DNA of 63,119 bases from DAOSEC01 sp035362935 (GCA_035362935.1 DAOSEC010000011.1:1-63119); one strand, 5' to 3'. Shown: positions 50,877 to 60,155, numbered from the stretch's first letter. Program-made: numbers and translations. The notes: a model not told the origin generated them from the sequence alone.

Positions 50877-51758
50877 ATGAAGCAATATTTGGATTTGTGC
50901 AAACACATCTTAGAACACGGTATCTATAAAGAAGACCGCACCGGTGTTGGTGTCATTTCAACCTTTGGCTATCAAATGCGATTTGATTTAGCAAAGGGAT
51001 TTCCTCTTCTTACAACAAAGAGAGTTCATTTAAAAGCAATCATTCATGAATTATTGTGGTTTATCAAAGGCGACACCAACATTAAGTATTTGGTGGATCG
51101 TGATGTAAAAATATGGAACGAATGGCCATATCAAAAGTATGTTCATTCAAAAGACTTTCAAGGCGAAACTTTAGAGGAGTTTGTTTTAAAGATCAAACAA
51201 GATGAGGAGTTTGCAAAACTCTATGGAGACTTAGGACCTGTGTATGGACATCAGTGGCGAAAATTTGAAGGTCCAAATGGTGCAATGATTGATCAACTCG
51301 ACTATGTTTTGCGTGAAATCAAGCAAAACCCATCCTCAAGACGATTGATTGTCAATAGTTGGAATGCGGCACTCGTTGACCAAATGGCATTACCACCTTG
51401 TCATATGATGTTTCAATTTTATGTCAATGATGGGAAGTTATCTTGTCAACTCTATCAAAGAAGTGCGGATACCTTTTTAGGTGTGCCATTTAACATTGCA
51501 TCGTATGCATTGCTCACAATGATGGTTGCCCAAGTGTCTGGGTTAGAGTTAGGGGAGTTTGTACACACCTTAGGCGATGCTCACATCTATAGCAATCATC
51601 TTGATCAAATCAAATTACAACTTTCAAGAGAACCAAGAGACTTACCCTTAATGAGATTAAACCCAAATGTCACATCACTGTATGAGTTTGTTTATGAAGA
51701 TTTTACATTAGAAAACTATAATCCACACAAAGCAATCAAAGGGGAGGTAGCAGTATAA
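50877..51758 (+). CDS. thyA: Thymidylate synthase ThyA
   Basis: A 293-residue thymidylate synthase methylating dUMP with methylene-tetrahydrofolate. The nucleophile is C175 in ALPPCHMMFQF; QLYQRSADTFLGVPFNIA and HIYSNHLDQ bind substrate. It carries the insert of about 50 residues seen in Lactobacillus-type ThyA (about 85-135). AAAGGAG precedes the start. The last base of its TAA is the first of the folA ATG, a usual pairing because ThyA generates dihydrofolate. Confidence 0.97.
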   Translation: MKQYLDLCKHILEHGIYKEDRTGVGVISTFGYQMRFDLAKGFPLLTTKRVHLKAIIHELLWFIKGDTNIKYLVDRDVKIWNEWPYQKYVHSKDFQGETLEEFVLKIKQDEEFAKLYGDLGPVYGHQWRKFEGPNGAMIDQLDYVLREIKQNPSSRRLIVNSWNAALVDQMALPPCHMMFQFYVNDGKLSCQLYQRSADTFLGVPFNIASYALLTMMVAQVSGLELGEFVHTLGDAHIYSNHLDQIKLQLSREPRDLPLMRLNPNVTSLYEFVYEDFTLENYNPHKAIKGEVAV

Positions 51759-52234
51759 TGTATATTATCGTAGCAGCCATATCATCAAACAACATTATTG
51801 GAAAATCAAATGATATTCCATGGCATTATCCTCAAGATTTAAAGTATTTTAAGGAAGTAACAACAGGAAAAACAGTACTCATGGGTTATCATACCTATCA
51901 ATCGATTGTAAACCGGTTAGGAAAACCGTTGCCAAACCGAAAAAATATCGTGTTAACTTCACATGAGATCAAAGAAGAAGGAGTTATCGTCATTCGCGAT
52001 ATCTTCCACTTTTTAGAACAACCCCATGAAGAAGAAATTTATGTGATTGGTGGAAGACAAATTTATAACCTATTCATTGATTTAGCAGATAAACTGTATA
52101 TTACTCATATCGATAAGGAATTTGATGGCGACACCTATTTTCCAACAATCGATTATTCAAAGTTTGATAAAGTAAGCGAAAAGATAGATAACGAACTACG
52201 GTTTTGTGTCTATGAAAGGAAGCATACCTCATGA
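51758..52234 (+). CDS. folA: Dihydrofolate reductase
   Basis: A 158-residue reductase regenerating tetrahydrofolate with NADPH. IIVAAISSNNIIGKSNDIPWH is the N-terminal active-site strand; GKTVLMGYHTYQSI and IYVIGGRQIYN are the NADPH-binding segments. GGGGAGGT precedes the ATG. It ends in TGA, overlapping the plsC-like ATG by four bases. TGA as a stop here is evidence for the standard code. Confidence 0.96.
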   Translation: MYIIVAAISSNNIIGKSNDIPWHYPQDLKYFKEVTTGKTVLMGYHTYQSIVNRLGKPLPNRKNIVLTSHEIKEEGVIVIRDIFHFLEQPHEEEIYVIGGRQIYNLFIDLADKLYITHIDKEFDGDTYFPTIDYSKFDKVSEKIDNELRFCVYERKHTS

Positions 52235-53094
52235 TTATTTTTTTAGCCATTCTATTTGGACTACTTAGTACTCTTTTATTTGTTCTACTCATACCAGGAA
52301 TTAGTCTTTGGTGGATTCCACTGTTCTTTTTAGCCGGTATTGTTGTTTTAGCGATTATATTAGCAATCATTTTATGGATATTACCAAAAACAGTGTTTCA
52401 AAAACCAGATTTGCAGGAACCGGTTAGAAGATGGATTATTTATGAGATTTGCAAGTTTGTTATCACTGTGTGTGGAATCAAACTGTTTGTCACTGGAAAA
52501 GAAATCATTCCACAAGGGAAAACTCTCGTTTTTGTTGGAAACCATTATGCGAACTGGGATATCATCATCATGATGTATATTTTGAAGAAATATAAAATTA
52601 GTTTTGTGTTTAAAGAAGAAATTGATCACTGGCCATATGTTGGTGCGTGGGGACGTTCGATTGGTGGAATGCCAGTTTATCGTGACAATGACCGAAAAAC
52701 AGCTGAAATCATTGTAGAAGTTGGAAAACGAGTTCAAGCAGGAAATAACTATATCATTTTCCCAGAAGGCACTCGTTCGCGAAATGGATACTTAGCTGAT
52801 TTTCGACATGGTGCAGTAAAACCAGCTGTTAAAGCTGGGGTTGATGTTGTTGTGTTTTCCCTTGATAATACGTATCGAGTCAAATACAACTGGCCAAGAA
52901 GAACAAGTGTCCATGTGAACTTCATCAAACTCATTCCTTCTGCTCGCGTGAGTACCTTAACGACTGTGAGTTTAGCAGAAGAAGCAAGGACAGAAATTAT
53001 GAAGTTCCAAGAACAAAACAGAGCACTTCATCAAGAACTAGTTGTTCCTGAATTTATAAAAAAAGAAAAAAACAAGAAATTTAAAAAGGAATAA
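52231..53094 (+). CDS. plsC: 1-acylglycerol-3-phosphate acyltransferase, PlsC family
   Basis: A 287-residue membrane acyltransferase. Two hydrophobic N-terminal segments (1-23 and 28-52) anchor it. The catalytic HxxxxD is H105 and D110 (GNHYANWD) and the second motif is FPEGTRSRNG. It acylates lysophosphatidic acid in phospholipid synthesis. It is translationally coupled to folA through an ATGA overlap. The C-terminus is a Lys-rich tail. Confidence 0.92.
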   Translation: MIIFLAILFGLLSTLLFVLLIPGISLWWIPLFFLAGIVVLAIILAIILWILPKTVFQKPDLQEPVRRWIIYEICKFVITVCGIKLFVTGKEIIPQGKTLVFVGNHYANWDIIIMMYILKKYKISFVFKEEIDHWPYVGAWGRSIGGMPVYRDNDRKTAEIIVEVGKRVQAGNNYIIFPEGTRSRNGYLADFRHGAVKPAVKAGVDVVVFSLDNTYRVKYNWPRRTSVHVNFIKLIPSARVSTLTTVSLAEEARTEIMKFQEQNRALHQELVVPEFIKKEKNKKFKKE

Positions 53095-53096
53095 TG

Positions 53097-53125
53097 TTGC
53101 ATATCCCTCTTTTTAGGGGTATAAT
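53097..53125 (+). promoter_or_regulatory. Promoter of the TM2 gene
   Basis: TTGCAT (53097-53102), a 17-base spacer and TATAAT (53120-53125). The spacer contains the small hairpin ccct/aggg, which may also weaken read-through from plsC. Confidence 0.75.
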
Positions 53126-53156
53126 AAAACTATCTTAATGCTAAAGGGGGAATCTT

Positions 53157-53369
53157 ATGGCACAAAATTCGAAATTTGATGTAGTCTTGTTATTAATCGC
53201 CATCTTTTTAGGATGGTTCGGAATTGACAAATTGTACAAAGGTGATGTAAAAATGTTTATCATTAAACTATTGTTAAACATAATCATTGTCGGTGCGATT
53301 TGGAACATTGTTGATATCGTAATGATTCTTTTGGGAAAATATCAAATTGACCCAAGAAAGTATTTATAA
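53157..53369 (+). CDS. Small TM2-domain membrane protein
   Basis: A 70-residue protein with two hydrophobic helices (about 9-24 and 36-59). The loop LGWFGIDKLYKGD matches the TM2 domain 'lG.fGidrFYlG'. Its role in bacteria is not established. AAAGGGGGA precedes the ATG. It is a single gene closed by a terminator shared with the minus-strand gene that follows. Confidence 0.85.
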   Translation: MAQNSKFDVVLLLIAIFLGWFGIDKLYKGDVKMFIIKLLLNIIIVGAIWNIVDIVMILLGKYQIDPRKYL

Positions 53370-53380
53370 TATTAACAAAT

Positions 53381-53418
53381 AAAAATGCAAGGAATGTAAT
53401 ACTTCCTTGCATTTTCCT
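53381..53418. terminator. Bidirectional terminator between the TM2 and histidine phosphatase genes
   Basis: A perfect thirteen-pair stem (53382-53394 with 53403-53415) with an eight-base loop, A run before and T run after. Confidence 0.85.
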
Positions 53419-53420
53419 TT

Positions 53421-53999
53421 TTATAGATGATTGTTTTGATTAAAAGCAATTGGTTTAATCGTGTTGTTTTCTACTTCTACAATATTAAAGGATCCATTTT
53501 TTAAAGAGGTAGTAAAAAACACGTTCGGATCAATTTGTGTAAATAGTCCCTTAATAAAGTGAGAGTGAGTGGTTGCTAATACGATTTTGCCTGGGTATTT
53601 ATCAGCAATCTCAAGTGTTGTTTGGTAGCAGCGTTCTTGTAACTCTTTTTCTTGTTCAATTCCTTCAAAATCGCCCGCATACATTTTCTCATAGACTTCT
53701 TTGGAAAGTTGCAATCCTTCTGCTTTGCCAAAGTCTCGCTCAATCAAGCCTTTTATGATATCAATGTCTAAGGTATAGCCAATGGTTGAGGCAATGATTT
53801 TTGCCGTGTCTAGTGCTCTTGTCAGTGGACTTGTGACAATGTGATCGAAATCTATCTTTGTTTCTATTATATGGTTCGCAGCTTGAACTGCTTGTAATTT
53901 TCCTTCCTCGCTTAGTAAGTTGTCAATTCTTCCTTGAATGCGAAATGTTTTGTTCCAGACTGTTTCTCCATGTCTGATAAAATAAATGATTGTTTTCAT
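53421..53999 (-). CDS. Histidine phosphatase family protein
   Basis: A 192-residue phosphoglycerate-mutase-like phosphatase. The phospho-accepting histidine is in FIRHGETVWN (H10). The second conserved segment is TSPLTRALDTA, the acid is in IERDFGKAEG, and the second histidine is in ATTHSHFI. The length fits GpmB/CobC-type phosphatases rather than the glycolytic mutase. The substrate is unknown. GAGGT precedes ATG 53999. Confidence 0.9.
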   Translation of the reverse strand: MKTIIYFIRHGETVWNKTFRIQGRIDNLLSEEGKLQAVQAANHIIETKIDFDHIVTSPLTRALDTAKIIASTIGYTLDIDIIKGLIERDFGKAEGLQLSKEVYEKMYAGDFEGIEQEKELQERCYQTTLEIADKYPGKIVLATTHSHFIKGLFTQIDPNVFFTTSLKNGSFNIVEVENNTIKPIAFNQNNHL

Positions 54000-54025
54000 G
54001 TAATAGGTACCTCGCTAATTTGAAC

Positions 54026-54040
54026 ATTTTTAACCTTGTA
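54026..54040 (-). promoter_or_regulatory. Probable promoter of the histidine phosphatase gene
   Basis: On the minus strand TGCTACAAT lies about 40 bases before the start codon, forming an extended -10. It is close to, and divergent from, the pdp promoter. Confidence 0.45.
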
Positions 54041-54066
54041 TATTGTAGCATAAAATGGTAAAATAT

Positions 54067-54075
54067 GCTATACTA
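54067..54075 (+). promoter_or_regulatory. Promoter of pdp, extended -10
   Basis: TGCTATACT about 30 bases before the start. No good -35 is visible. It lies within about 30 bases of the divergent minus-strand -10. Confidence 0.55.
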
Positions 54076-54106
54076 ATAGTATATAACTTTTGTTGAGGTG
54101 AATATT

Positions 54107-55408
54107 GTGAGAGCAGTAGAATTAATAGAAAAAAAGCGTGACGGTCTTTCGTTAACGCAAAAAGAGATTGATTTTTTAATCGATGGATATGTCAAAGGGA
54201 GTATCCCAGACTACCAAATGAGTGCTTTTTTGATGGCCGTGATGTTTCGTGGATTAAATGATTTAGAACAAGCATATTTGACCAATGCGATGCTTCATAG
54301 TGGTGAAGTGATTGATTTATCACCAGTAGCAGGTGTAAAGGTGGATAAACATTCAACTGGTGGTGTTGGAGATAAAACAACACTTGTTGTGGCACCGATT
54401 GTTGCGGCTTGTGGTGCAAAACTTGCTAAAATGAGTGGTAGAGGACTTGGTCATACTGGTGGGACACTTGATAAGTTAGAATCCATTCCAGGATACCGTA
54501 TTGAAATATCTTCTGCTGATTTCTATAAGCAAGTCAATGAAATTGGACTCGCAGTCATTGGACAAACAGCAAACATTACTCCAGCCGACAAATTACTGTA
54601 TTCTTTACGTGATGTGACTGGGACAGTCCAATCAGTCGGGTTGATTGCCTCTAGTATCATGTCTAAAAAATTAGCAAGTGGAGCAGATAAAATCTTACTC
54701 GATGTAAAAGTCGGAAGTGGTGCTTTTATGAAGACCAAAGAAGATGCGATTGAACTTGCCAAAGCGATGGTAGCAATTGGAAAGAATACTGGAAAAGAAA
54801 CGGTCGCAGTCTTAACCAATATGGATGAACCACTTGGTAGTGCGATCGGAAATTCTCTTGAAGTCATTGAAGCGATTGATACGTTAAAAGGTCATGGACC
54901 AAAGGATTTTATGGAACTATGCTTTGCCTTATCTAGTGAACTAGTACTGCTTGCAGGACTAGCCAAAGATATAAAAGAAGCTAGTAAAATGGTGGAAGCA
55001 GTGATAGCTGATAAGACAGCATTAAATAAACTGCGTCAAATGATCACATATCAAAAAGGAAATCCAAATGTTATCGATGATTATGACATCTTTGGAACCG
55101 CGAAACATAAAATTAAAGTATTGTCTCGTAAGGATGGATACTTAGCACATGTGGATGCGATGAACATTGGCACTGCAGCGATGAAATTAGGAGCAGGACG
55201 ACAAACAAAAGAAGAAGCAATTGATCCTGTTGTAGGAATTATGATTCAAAAGAAAGTAGGAATGAAGGTTAGTATAGGTGATACGATAGCCATCATTCAC
55301 AGCAATGGTAAAAATGAAGAAGAAGCATATGAAATGATCATTGATGCATTTCATATTGAAGAAAACAAGATTACACCACAAGAAATTATCATCGATATTG
55401 TGAGATAA
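54107..55408 (+). CDS. pdp: Pyrimidine-nucleoside phosphorylase
   Basis: A 433-residue phosphorylase, the length of Bacillus Pdp. KHSTGGVGDKTTLVV is the phosphate-binding signature and KMSGRGLGHTGGTLDKLE the pyrimidine phosphorylase motif. It cleaves uridine, deoxyuridine and thymidine to base and sugar-1-phosphate, feeding DeoC. The start is GTG 54107, six bases after GAGGTG (54095-54100); an in-frame GTG at 54098 lies in that site. Confidence 0.94.
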   Translation: MRAVELIEKKRDGLSLTQKEIDFLIDGYVKGSIPDYQMSAFLMAVMFRGLNDLEQAYLTNAMLHSGEVIDLSPVAGVKVDKHSTGGVGDKTTLVVAPIVAACGAKLAKMSGRGLGHTGGTLDKLESIPGYRIEISSADFYKQVNEIGLAVIGQTANITPADKLLYSLRDVTGTVQSVGLIASSIMSKKLASGADKILLDVKVGSGAFMKTKEDAIELAKAMVAIGKNTGKETVAVLTNMDEPLGSAIGNSLEVIEAIDTLKGHGPKDFMELCFALSSELVLLAGLAKDIKEASKMVEAVIADKTALNKLRQMITYQKGNPNVIDDYDIFGTAKHKIKVLSRKDGYLAHVDAMNIGTAAMKLGAGRQTKEEAIDPVVGIMIQKKVGMKVSIGDTIAIIHSNGKNEEEAYEMIIDAFHIEENKITPQEIIIDIVR

Positions 55409-55413
55409 TGATG

Positions 55414-55438
55414 TCCCTCACTTTGTTGGGGGATTTTT
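55414..55438 (+). terminator. Terminator after pdp
   Basis: A seven-pair stem with one G-U pair (55414-55420 with 55427-55433) and five Ts. Confidence 0.75.
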
Positions 55439-55451
55439 CATTCGGTTTGTC

Positions 55452-55480
55452 TTAACTATTTTGTTCATTTTTGGTATAAT
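55452..55480 (+). promoter_or_regulatory. Promoter of bmrC-bmrD
   Basis: TTAACT (55452-55457), a 17-base spacer and TATAAT (55475-55480) preceded by TGG. Confidence 0.75.
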
Positions 55481-55503
55481 AGAAGTTAGAGGTGAATAGA
55501 TAC

Positions 55504-57264
55504 ATGTTTAGGGTATTTCGTGAGCTAGGATGGTTCTTGAAAAAAGAATGGCTCAAATACATCATAGTGATTGTATTCTCATTAGCAATAACATATGGGC
55601 TTACCTACCCTCCTAAATTAATCGGAGGTGCGATTGACTTTATCGCCAGTGGTAGTATAGATCAAACCGAACTTACGAGAATCGTAGGTCTTTTGTTCGT
55701 TGTCGCAGTTGTTATTTATTTCGCAGTGCTAGTGAAACGCTACGTATTAGGAAGTATATTCCATAAATTATTTTATTTGATGAAGAACTTATATCTAGAT
55801 AAGATCTTAAAACAAGATGCCAATTTTTTTGGTAAGTATTCAAGCGGAGATTTGATGAGTAGAGCAATGGGGGATACCCACGCGATTGCGAACGTCTCAA
55901 CTCACATCATCGTAAGCATTGGGGATATGGTTGCCATGATTGTCTTATCAACGATTATGATGTTACAAATCAATCCAGTGTTAACCTTGTTTGCGATATT
56001 GCCACTGCCACTGATTTTCTTAGTCGTTATGATTGTTAGACCAAAGATATCCGCGAACTGGAAAAAAGTTCGTGAAAAAAATGGAGAACTCAACAATTTA
56101 ACGATGGAAAGTGTGACGCATGTCAAGTTAATCCGTTCGTTTGTACGAGAGGAACAAGATTACAAAAAATTAAGTGATATCGCAGATGCAGAATATAAAA
56201 TTGAACGAAAAAGTGTGTTGTTACAAAGTATTTTTGGACCGACATTTCGTATCATTACATTGATTAGTCAAGGGATCGCCTTAGGGTTTGGTTCTTACTT
56301 GATTATCAATCAACAAATGTCTGCAGGTCAACTCATTACGTTTAATATCTTCTTAATGCAATTTGCATGGCCGCTATTCCAATTAGGAAACCAGATTACC
56401 GCGTTTACACAAAGTGGGATTGCATTTGATCGTTTCAATGAAATCATCAAAGCAGAACCAATTGTAAAAGATGCGATTGATTCGGAAGTCATCAAAGAAT
56501 TTGATTCAATTGAGTTTCGCAACTTATCGTTTAAATACCCAGACGATACCGAATACATCATCAAAGGGATTAATTTAACGATTAACCGTGGAAAAACAAT
56601 TGGCATTGTTGGAAAAACAGGTAGTGGGAAATCGACGCTTGTCAAACAGTTATTAAGACAGTTCCCAGTTCAAGAAGATGAGATCTTAATTGATGGAAAA
56701 AGCATAAACAGTTATAAAAAAGAAAGCATTCGTGAAATGATTGCCTATGTGCCTCAAGAACATACGCTATTTTCAAGAACAGTGTTAGAAAACATTGAGT
56801 TAGGTCAATCCAAAGGCAGTATGAAGTTAGCAACCGATGCGATTAATATGGCGGACTTTGAAAAAGACATTCAGTATTTGCCTCAAGGATTGCAAACAAT
56901 GGTAGGTGAATATGGAGTCACGTTAAGTGGAGGTCAAAAGCAACGGTTATCGATTGCCAGAGCCTTTATCAAAGACGCTGAGATTATGATTTTTGACGAC
57001 TCGCTTTCTGCTGTTGATGGAACGACAGAAGCAAACATCATTAAGAACTTGAAGAAATACCGCCATGGGAAAACAAATATCATCATTGCACACCGTATGA
57101 CAGCGGTTGAACATTGTGATGAGATTCTGGTTTTGGAACATGGTCAAATCGTTGAGCGCGGAAGCCATGAAACACTAATGAAAAATCAAGGATGGTATTA
57201 TGAACAATATAACGCCCAATTACTAGAGGATGTCAAAGATGAGAATAACGAACGCGGATTATAA
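55504..57264 (+). CDS. bmrC: Heterodimeric ABC exporter subunit, BmrC/YheI-like
   Basis: A 586-residue fused membrane-ATPase half transporter; Bacillus BmrC has nearly the same length. Six membrane helices occupy the first 310 residues. Walker A is GKTGSGKST (about 370-378) and the signature is LSGGQKQRLS. Walker B ends IMIFDDSLSAVD with Asp in place of the catalytic Glu, so its own ATP site is degenerate, as in BmrC and LmrC. ATG 55504 is used with GAGGTG upstream. The substrate is probably a drug or lipid-like compound. Confidence 0.87.
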   Translation: MFRVFRELGWFLKKEWLKYIIVIVFSLAITYGLTYPPKLIGGAIDFIASGSIDQTELTRIVGLLFVVAVVIYFAVLVKRYVLGSIFHKLFYLMKNLYLDKILKQDANFFGKYSSGDLMSRAMGDTHAIANVSTHIIVSIGDMVAMIVLSTIMMLQINPVLTLFAILPLPLIFLVVMIVRPKISANWKKVREKNGELNNLTMESVTHVKLIRSFVREEQDYKKLSDIADAEYKIERKSVLLQSIFGPTFRIITLISQGIALGFGSYLIINQQMSAGQLITFNIFLMQFAWPLFQLGNQITAFTQSGIAFDRFNEIIKAEPIVKDAIDSEVIKEFDSIEFRNLSFKYPDDTEYIIKGINLTINRGKTIGIVGKTGSGKSTLVKQLLRQFPVQEDEILIDGKSINSYKKESIREMIAYVPQEHTLFSRTVLENIELGQSKGSMKLATDAINMADFEKDIQYLPQGLQTMVGEYGVTLSGGQKQRLSIARAFIKDAEIMIFDDSLSAVDGTTEANIIKNLKKYRHGKTNIIIAHRMTAVEHCDEILVLEHGQIVERGSHETLMKNQGWYYEQYNAQLLEDVKDENNERGL

Positions 57265-59290
57265 CGAATACAAAGAAAAGTATAGCAAATATACAACGGG
57301 CGTTGTATTAAAACGTGTTATAAAGTATGCGATACAATCAAAATTCTTAATTTTAGCATCTGCGATCCTTCTGATTGGATTTACGATGTTAGAACTTATT
57401 TCCCCTCTCTTGGTTCGTTCGATTATCGATGATGAACTATTAGGGATTCAAACAACATGGGTTGAAGTTGATCAAGCAAGTGATAAAACAATCACTTATG
57501 ATAACATTCATTACATTCGGATTAGAGATTATAAAGATACCTATACCTCAAGCATCAGCTTGGTGTATTATGAGTCAAATTATTATGTCGTAAGTGGTGA
57601 GGTTACCAAAGAAGATATTCTTTTGGTTAACGGGAATACAGTGACTACAAAACTAGGAGATTTTGCAATCTCAGATCCACTTACAAAAGACGAAATTGTA
57701 GGATTCTACCAAGCAAGTATTCAACCAATTACAAATACCATTATACTATTTGCGATTATATCGGTTTCGATTTTGATTTTGCGTTATTTACAAAACATTA
57801 TGTTTACCGCAGCCTCGATGAGATTAACGCGTGATATGAGAAAAAGTGCATTCGCAAAACTCAATCGTTTGCCAATTGATTATTTTACAGAAGAACCAAA
57901 TGGTAAGATTGTATCAAAGATTACAAACGACTCTGAAGGAGTAAGAGGACTCTATCAAGTCTTGTTTTCCATCATGTCAGCGGTCGTGTCGCTTTTGTTA
58001 GTCTATAGTGGGCTATTCATCATCGATTGGCGACTTGCATTATGGACATTTGTTGCTTCGCCAGTCATTCTTTTATGGATGACGGTATATCGTAAAGTAA
58101 ACAACAAGTTCCATCATTTGATTCGCGAAATGAATTCCCGGATCAATGGAAGTTTAGCAGAATACGTTAGTGGTGTTGGAATTATTCAACTCTTTAACAA
58201 AGAAATCCAAATGAAACAAGAATACGATGACTTACTTTCAACCAACTACAAAACAAAAATGAAAGCATTAAAGATTAACTCGATTTTTGGTTGGGAACTT
58301 TTAATGTTTATCAGACGACTTCTTGTCGCTGGAACGGTATTTTATTTTGGATATCGGTATCTAAACTTAGGGATTGTAGTATCTGCTGGTTTGATCTATG
58401 TTTATGTCAACTACGTAGAACGCCTAATTGATCCAATTTCAGACATCTTCAATAACTTAAATGCTTTAGAAGATAGTGTCGTTGCTTCAAGCCGCATATT
58501 CCATTTCCTAGATACCGAAGAAGACTTATACATTGGAGATTCGGTTGCACCACGGTTTGCGGGGGACATCGAGTTTAAAGATGTAACGTTTCAGTATAAG
58601 ACATCAACATCAAAGGTGTTAGACAACATTAATTGTAAAATTGAGCGTGGTCAGTTCATCGGACTAGTTGGACACACAGGTAGTGGGAAAACTACGATGA
58701 TGAGTTTATTACAACGATTCTATGACTTAAAAGAAGGTCAAATCTTAATTGATGGTGTGGATTATATGAATTATACCAAACAACAAGTTCGGTCAAACAT
58801 CGGGTATATCTTACAAGATCCTGCGATGTTTGTTGGTTCGATTAAATCTAACATTGTCTTTGAAAAAGAAGTCAGCGATGAAGAAGTTATATCAATATTA
58901 CGTCAAATTGGGGCAGATCGGTTTATTGACAACTACCCACAGGGTATTCATACTGAGGTTGCTTATATGGGTGAAAACCTATCAACTGGCGAAAAACAAC
59001 TTATCGCATTTGCAAGAATCCTGTTGCGTAATCCAAGTATTATTATCTTAGATGAGGCAACTGCGAACATTGACACCCAAACCGAAAGCATCATCCAAAC
59101 CGCATTAAAGGTTATTTCATCGAACAGAACTACATTTGTTGTTGCGCACCGATTATCAACGATTAAAAACGCGGATAATATATTTGTTTTACAAGATGGA
59201 CGAGTGATGGAAAGTGGAAAACATACAACCCTTTATCGTAAAAAGGGAATTTACCGTGCGATGTATGATGCACAGCACAAAAATGACTAG
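57239..59290 (+). CDS. bmrD: Heterodimeric ABC exporter subunit, BmrD/YheH-like
   Basis: A 683-residue partner of BmrC. Between the first two membrane helices it has an extra extracellular stretch of about 100 residues (about 60-155, including RIRDYKDTYTSSI). BmrD is also known to carry an extracellular domain. Walker A is GHTGSGKTT, the signature is changed to LSTGEKQL, and Walker B IIILDEATANID keeps the catalytic Glu. The pair therefore has one functional and one degenerate ATP site. ATG 57239 lies in the end of bmrC after AGAGGA. Confidence 0.87.
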   Translation: MRITNADYNEYKEKYSKYTTGVVLKRVIKYAIQSKFLILASAILLIGFTMLELISPLLVRSIIDDELLGIQTTWVEVDQASDKTITYDNIHYIRIRDYKDTYTSSISLVYYESNYYVVSGEVTKEDILLVNGNTVTTKLGDFAISDPLTKDEIVGFYQASIQPITNTIILFAIISVSILILRYLQNIMFTAASMRLTRDMRKSAFAKLNRLPIDYFTEEPNGKIVSKITNDSEGVRGLYQVLFSIMSAVVSLLLVYSGLFIIDWRLALWTFVASPVILLWMTVYRKVNNKFHHLIREMNSRINGSLAEYVSGVGIIQLFNKEIQMKQEYDDLLSTNYKTKMKALKINSIFGWELLMFIRRLLVAGTVFYFGYRYLNLGIVVSAGLIYVYVNYVERLIDPISDIFNNLNALEDSVVASSRIFHFLDTEEDLYIGDSVAPRFAGDIEFKDVTFQYKTSTSKVLDNINCKIERGQFIGLVGHTGSGKTTMMSLLQRFYDLKEGQILIDGVDYMNYTKQQVRSNIGYILQDPAMFVGSIKSNIVFEKEVSDEEVISILRQIGADRFIDNYPQGIHTEVAYMGENLSTGEKQLIAFARILLRNPSIIILDEATANIDTQTESIIQTALKVISSNRTTFVVAHRLSTIKNADNIFVLQDGRVMESGKHTTLYRKKGIYRAMYDAQHKND

Positions 59291-59307
59291 TCAATCAATA
59301 AAATATG

Positions 59308-59316
59308 TGATATAAT
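59308..59316 (+). promoter_or_regulatory. Promoter of the MgtC-family gene, extended -10
   Basis: TGATATAAT (59308-59316), 29 bases before the start codon; no good -35. Confidence 0.6.
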
Positions 59317-59344
59317 ACGTTTACTTTAAAAAGAGGTGAATCGA

Positions 59345-60091
59345 ATGATGCCTATTATTTTCTTAGAAGCAGTACCACAAATTGCTCCTGTATGGTGGGA
59401 ACAAGTTCTTAGGTTATTTGGAGCAGTACTAGTTGGGGCAGTTTTGGGATATGAACGTGAACTAAAAAACAAGCCAGCTGGATTTTTAACATTTATTTTG
59501 GTTTCGGTTGGAGCAGCACTTATTGCATTGTTACAACTCAACTTGGTTCAATTATCCATTAACTTCGCTCATGCGAATCCACAATACGCAGATCCAATCA
59601 TTGGTGACCCAGGCCGCGTAATCGCTCAAGTTGTCAGTGGGATTGGGTTTTTGGGTGCTGGTACGATTATTCATAACAAAGGAGCAATCAAAGGGATTAC
59701 AACAGCTGCCTTATTATGGGTTTCTGCTGCCTTAGGGTTAGTGATTGGGATTGGTGGAACTGCGAACTACATTCTCGCAGCAGCAACAACCTTCATTTTT
59801 ATCCCGATTTCATTTTTAAGTAGAACCTATTCCATGAAGTTCGCCGAAGCAAAACGAACCTATCGTATTCGCATTGTCTTTGAGGAAGCACATGAGAAAG
59901 AAGTGTATGATGCATTTGCGACACAAGGAATACTCATTAAAAAAACATTCTTCCACAACAAATATCAAAAAGATGGTATTCACATTAAGGAAGTATTTAT
60001 GTACTTTAACTTAAACAAACGTAGACCATTTAATGTTGTGATCCAAGAAATATCCGCACTTGATTGTGTGTATGAAATTGAAGAAGCATAA
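59345..60091 (+). CDS. MgtC/SapB-family membrane protein
   Basis: A 248-residue protein with about five membrane helices in the first 160 residues, and a C-terminal ACT-like cytoplasmic domain. AVLGYERELKNKPAG, GRVIAQVVSGIGFLGAG and GITTAALLWVSAALGL are the conserved motifs. The family is linked to survival in low magnesium and to control of the ATP synthase in some species; its precise role here is unknown. GAGGTG lies six bases before ATG 59345. Confidence 0.9.
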   Translation: MMPIIFLEAVPQIAPVWWEQVLRLFGAVLVGAVLGYERELKNKPAGFLTFILVSVGAALIALLQLNLVQLSINFAHANPQYADPIIGDPGRVIAQVVSGIGFLGAGTIIHNKGAIKGITTAALLWVSAALGLVIGIGGTANYILAAATTFIFIPISFLSRTYSMKFAEAKRTYRIRIVFEEAHEKEVYDAFATQGILIKKTFFHNKYQKDGIHIKEVFMYFNLNKRRPFNVVIQEISALDCVYEIEEA

Positions 60092-60099
60092 ACTCATTA

Positions 60100-60131
60100 A
60101 AGAATCCAAATGTAATGTTTGGATTCTTTTT
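60100..60131 (+). terminator. Terminator after the MgtC-family gene
   Basis: An eleven-pair stem (60100-60110 with 60118-60128) and a T run. Confidence 0.82.
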
Positions 60132-60155
60132 CTTATATAAAAACCACTCTCTTAT

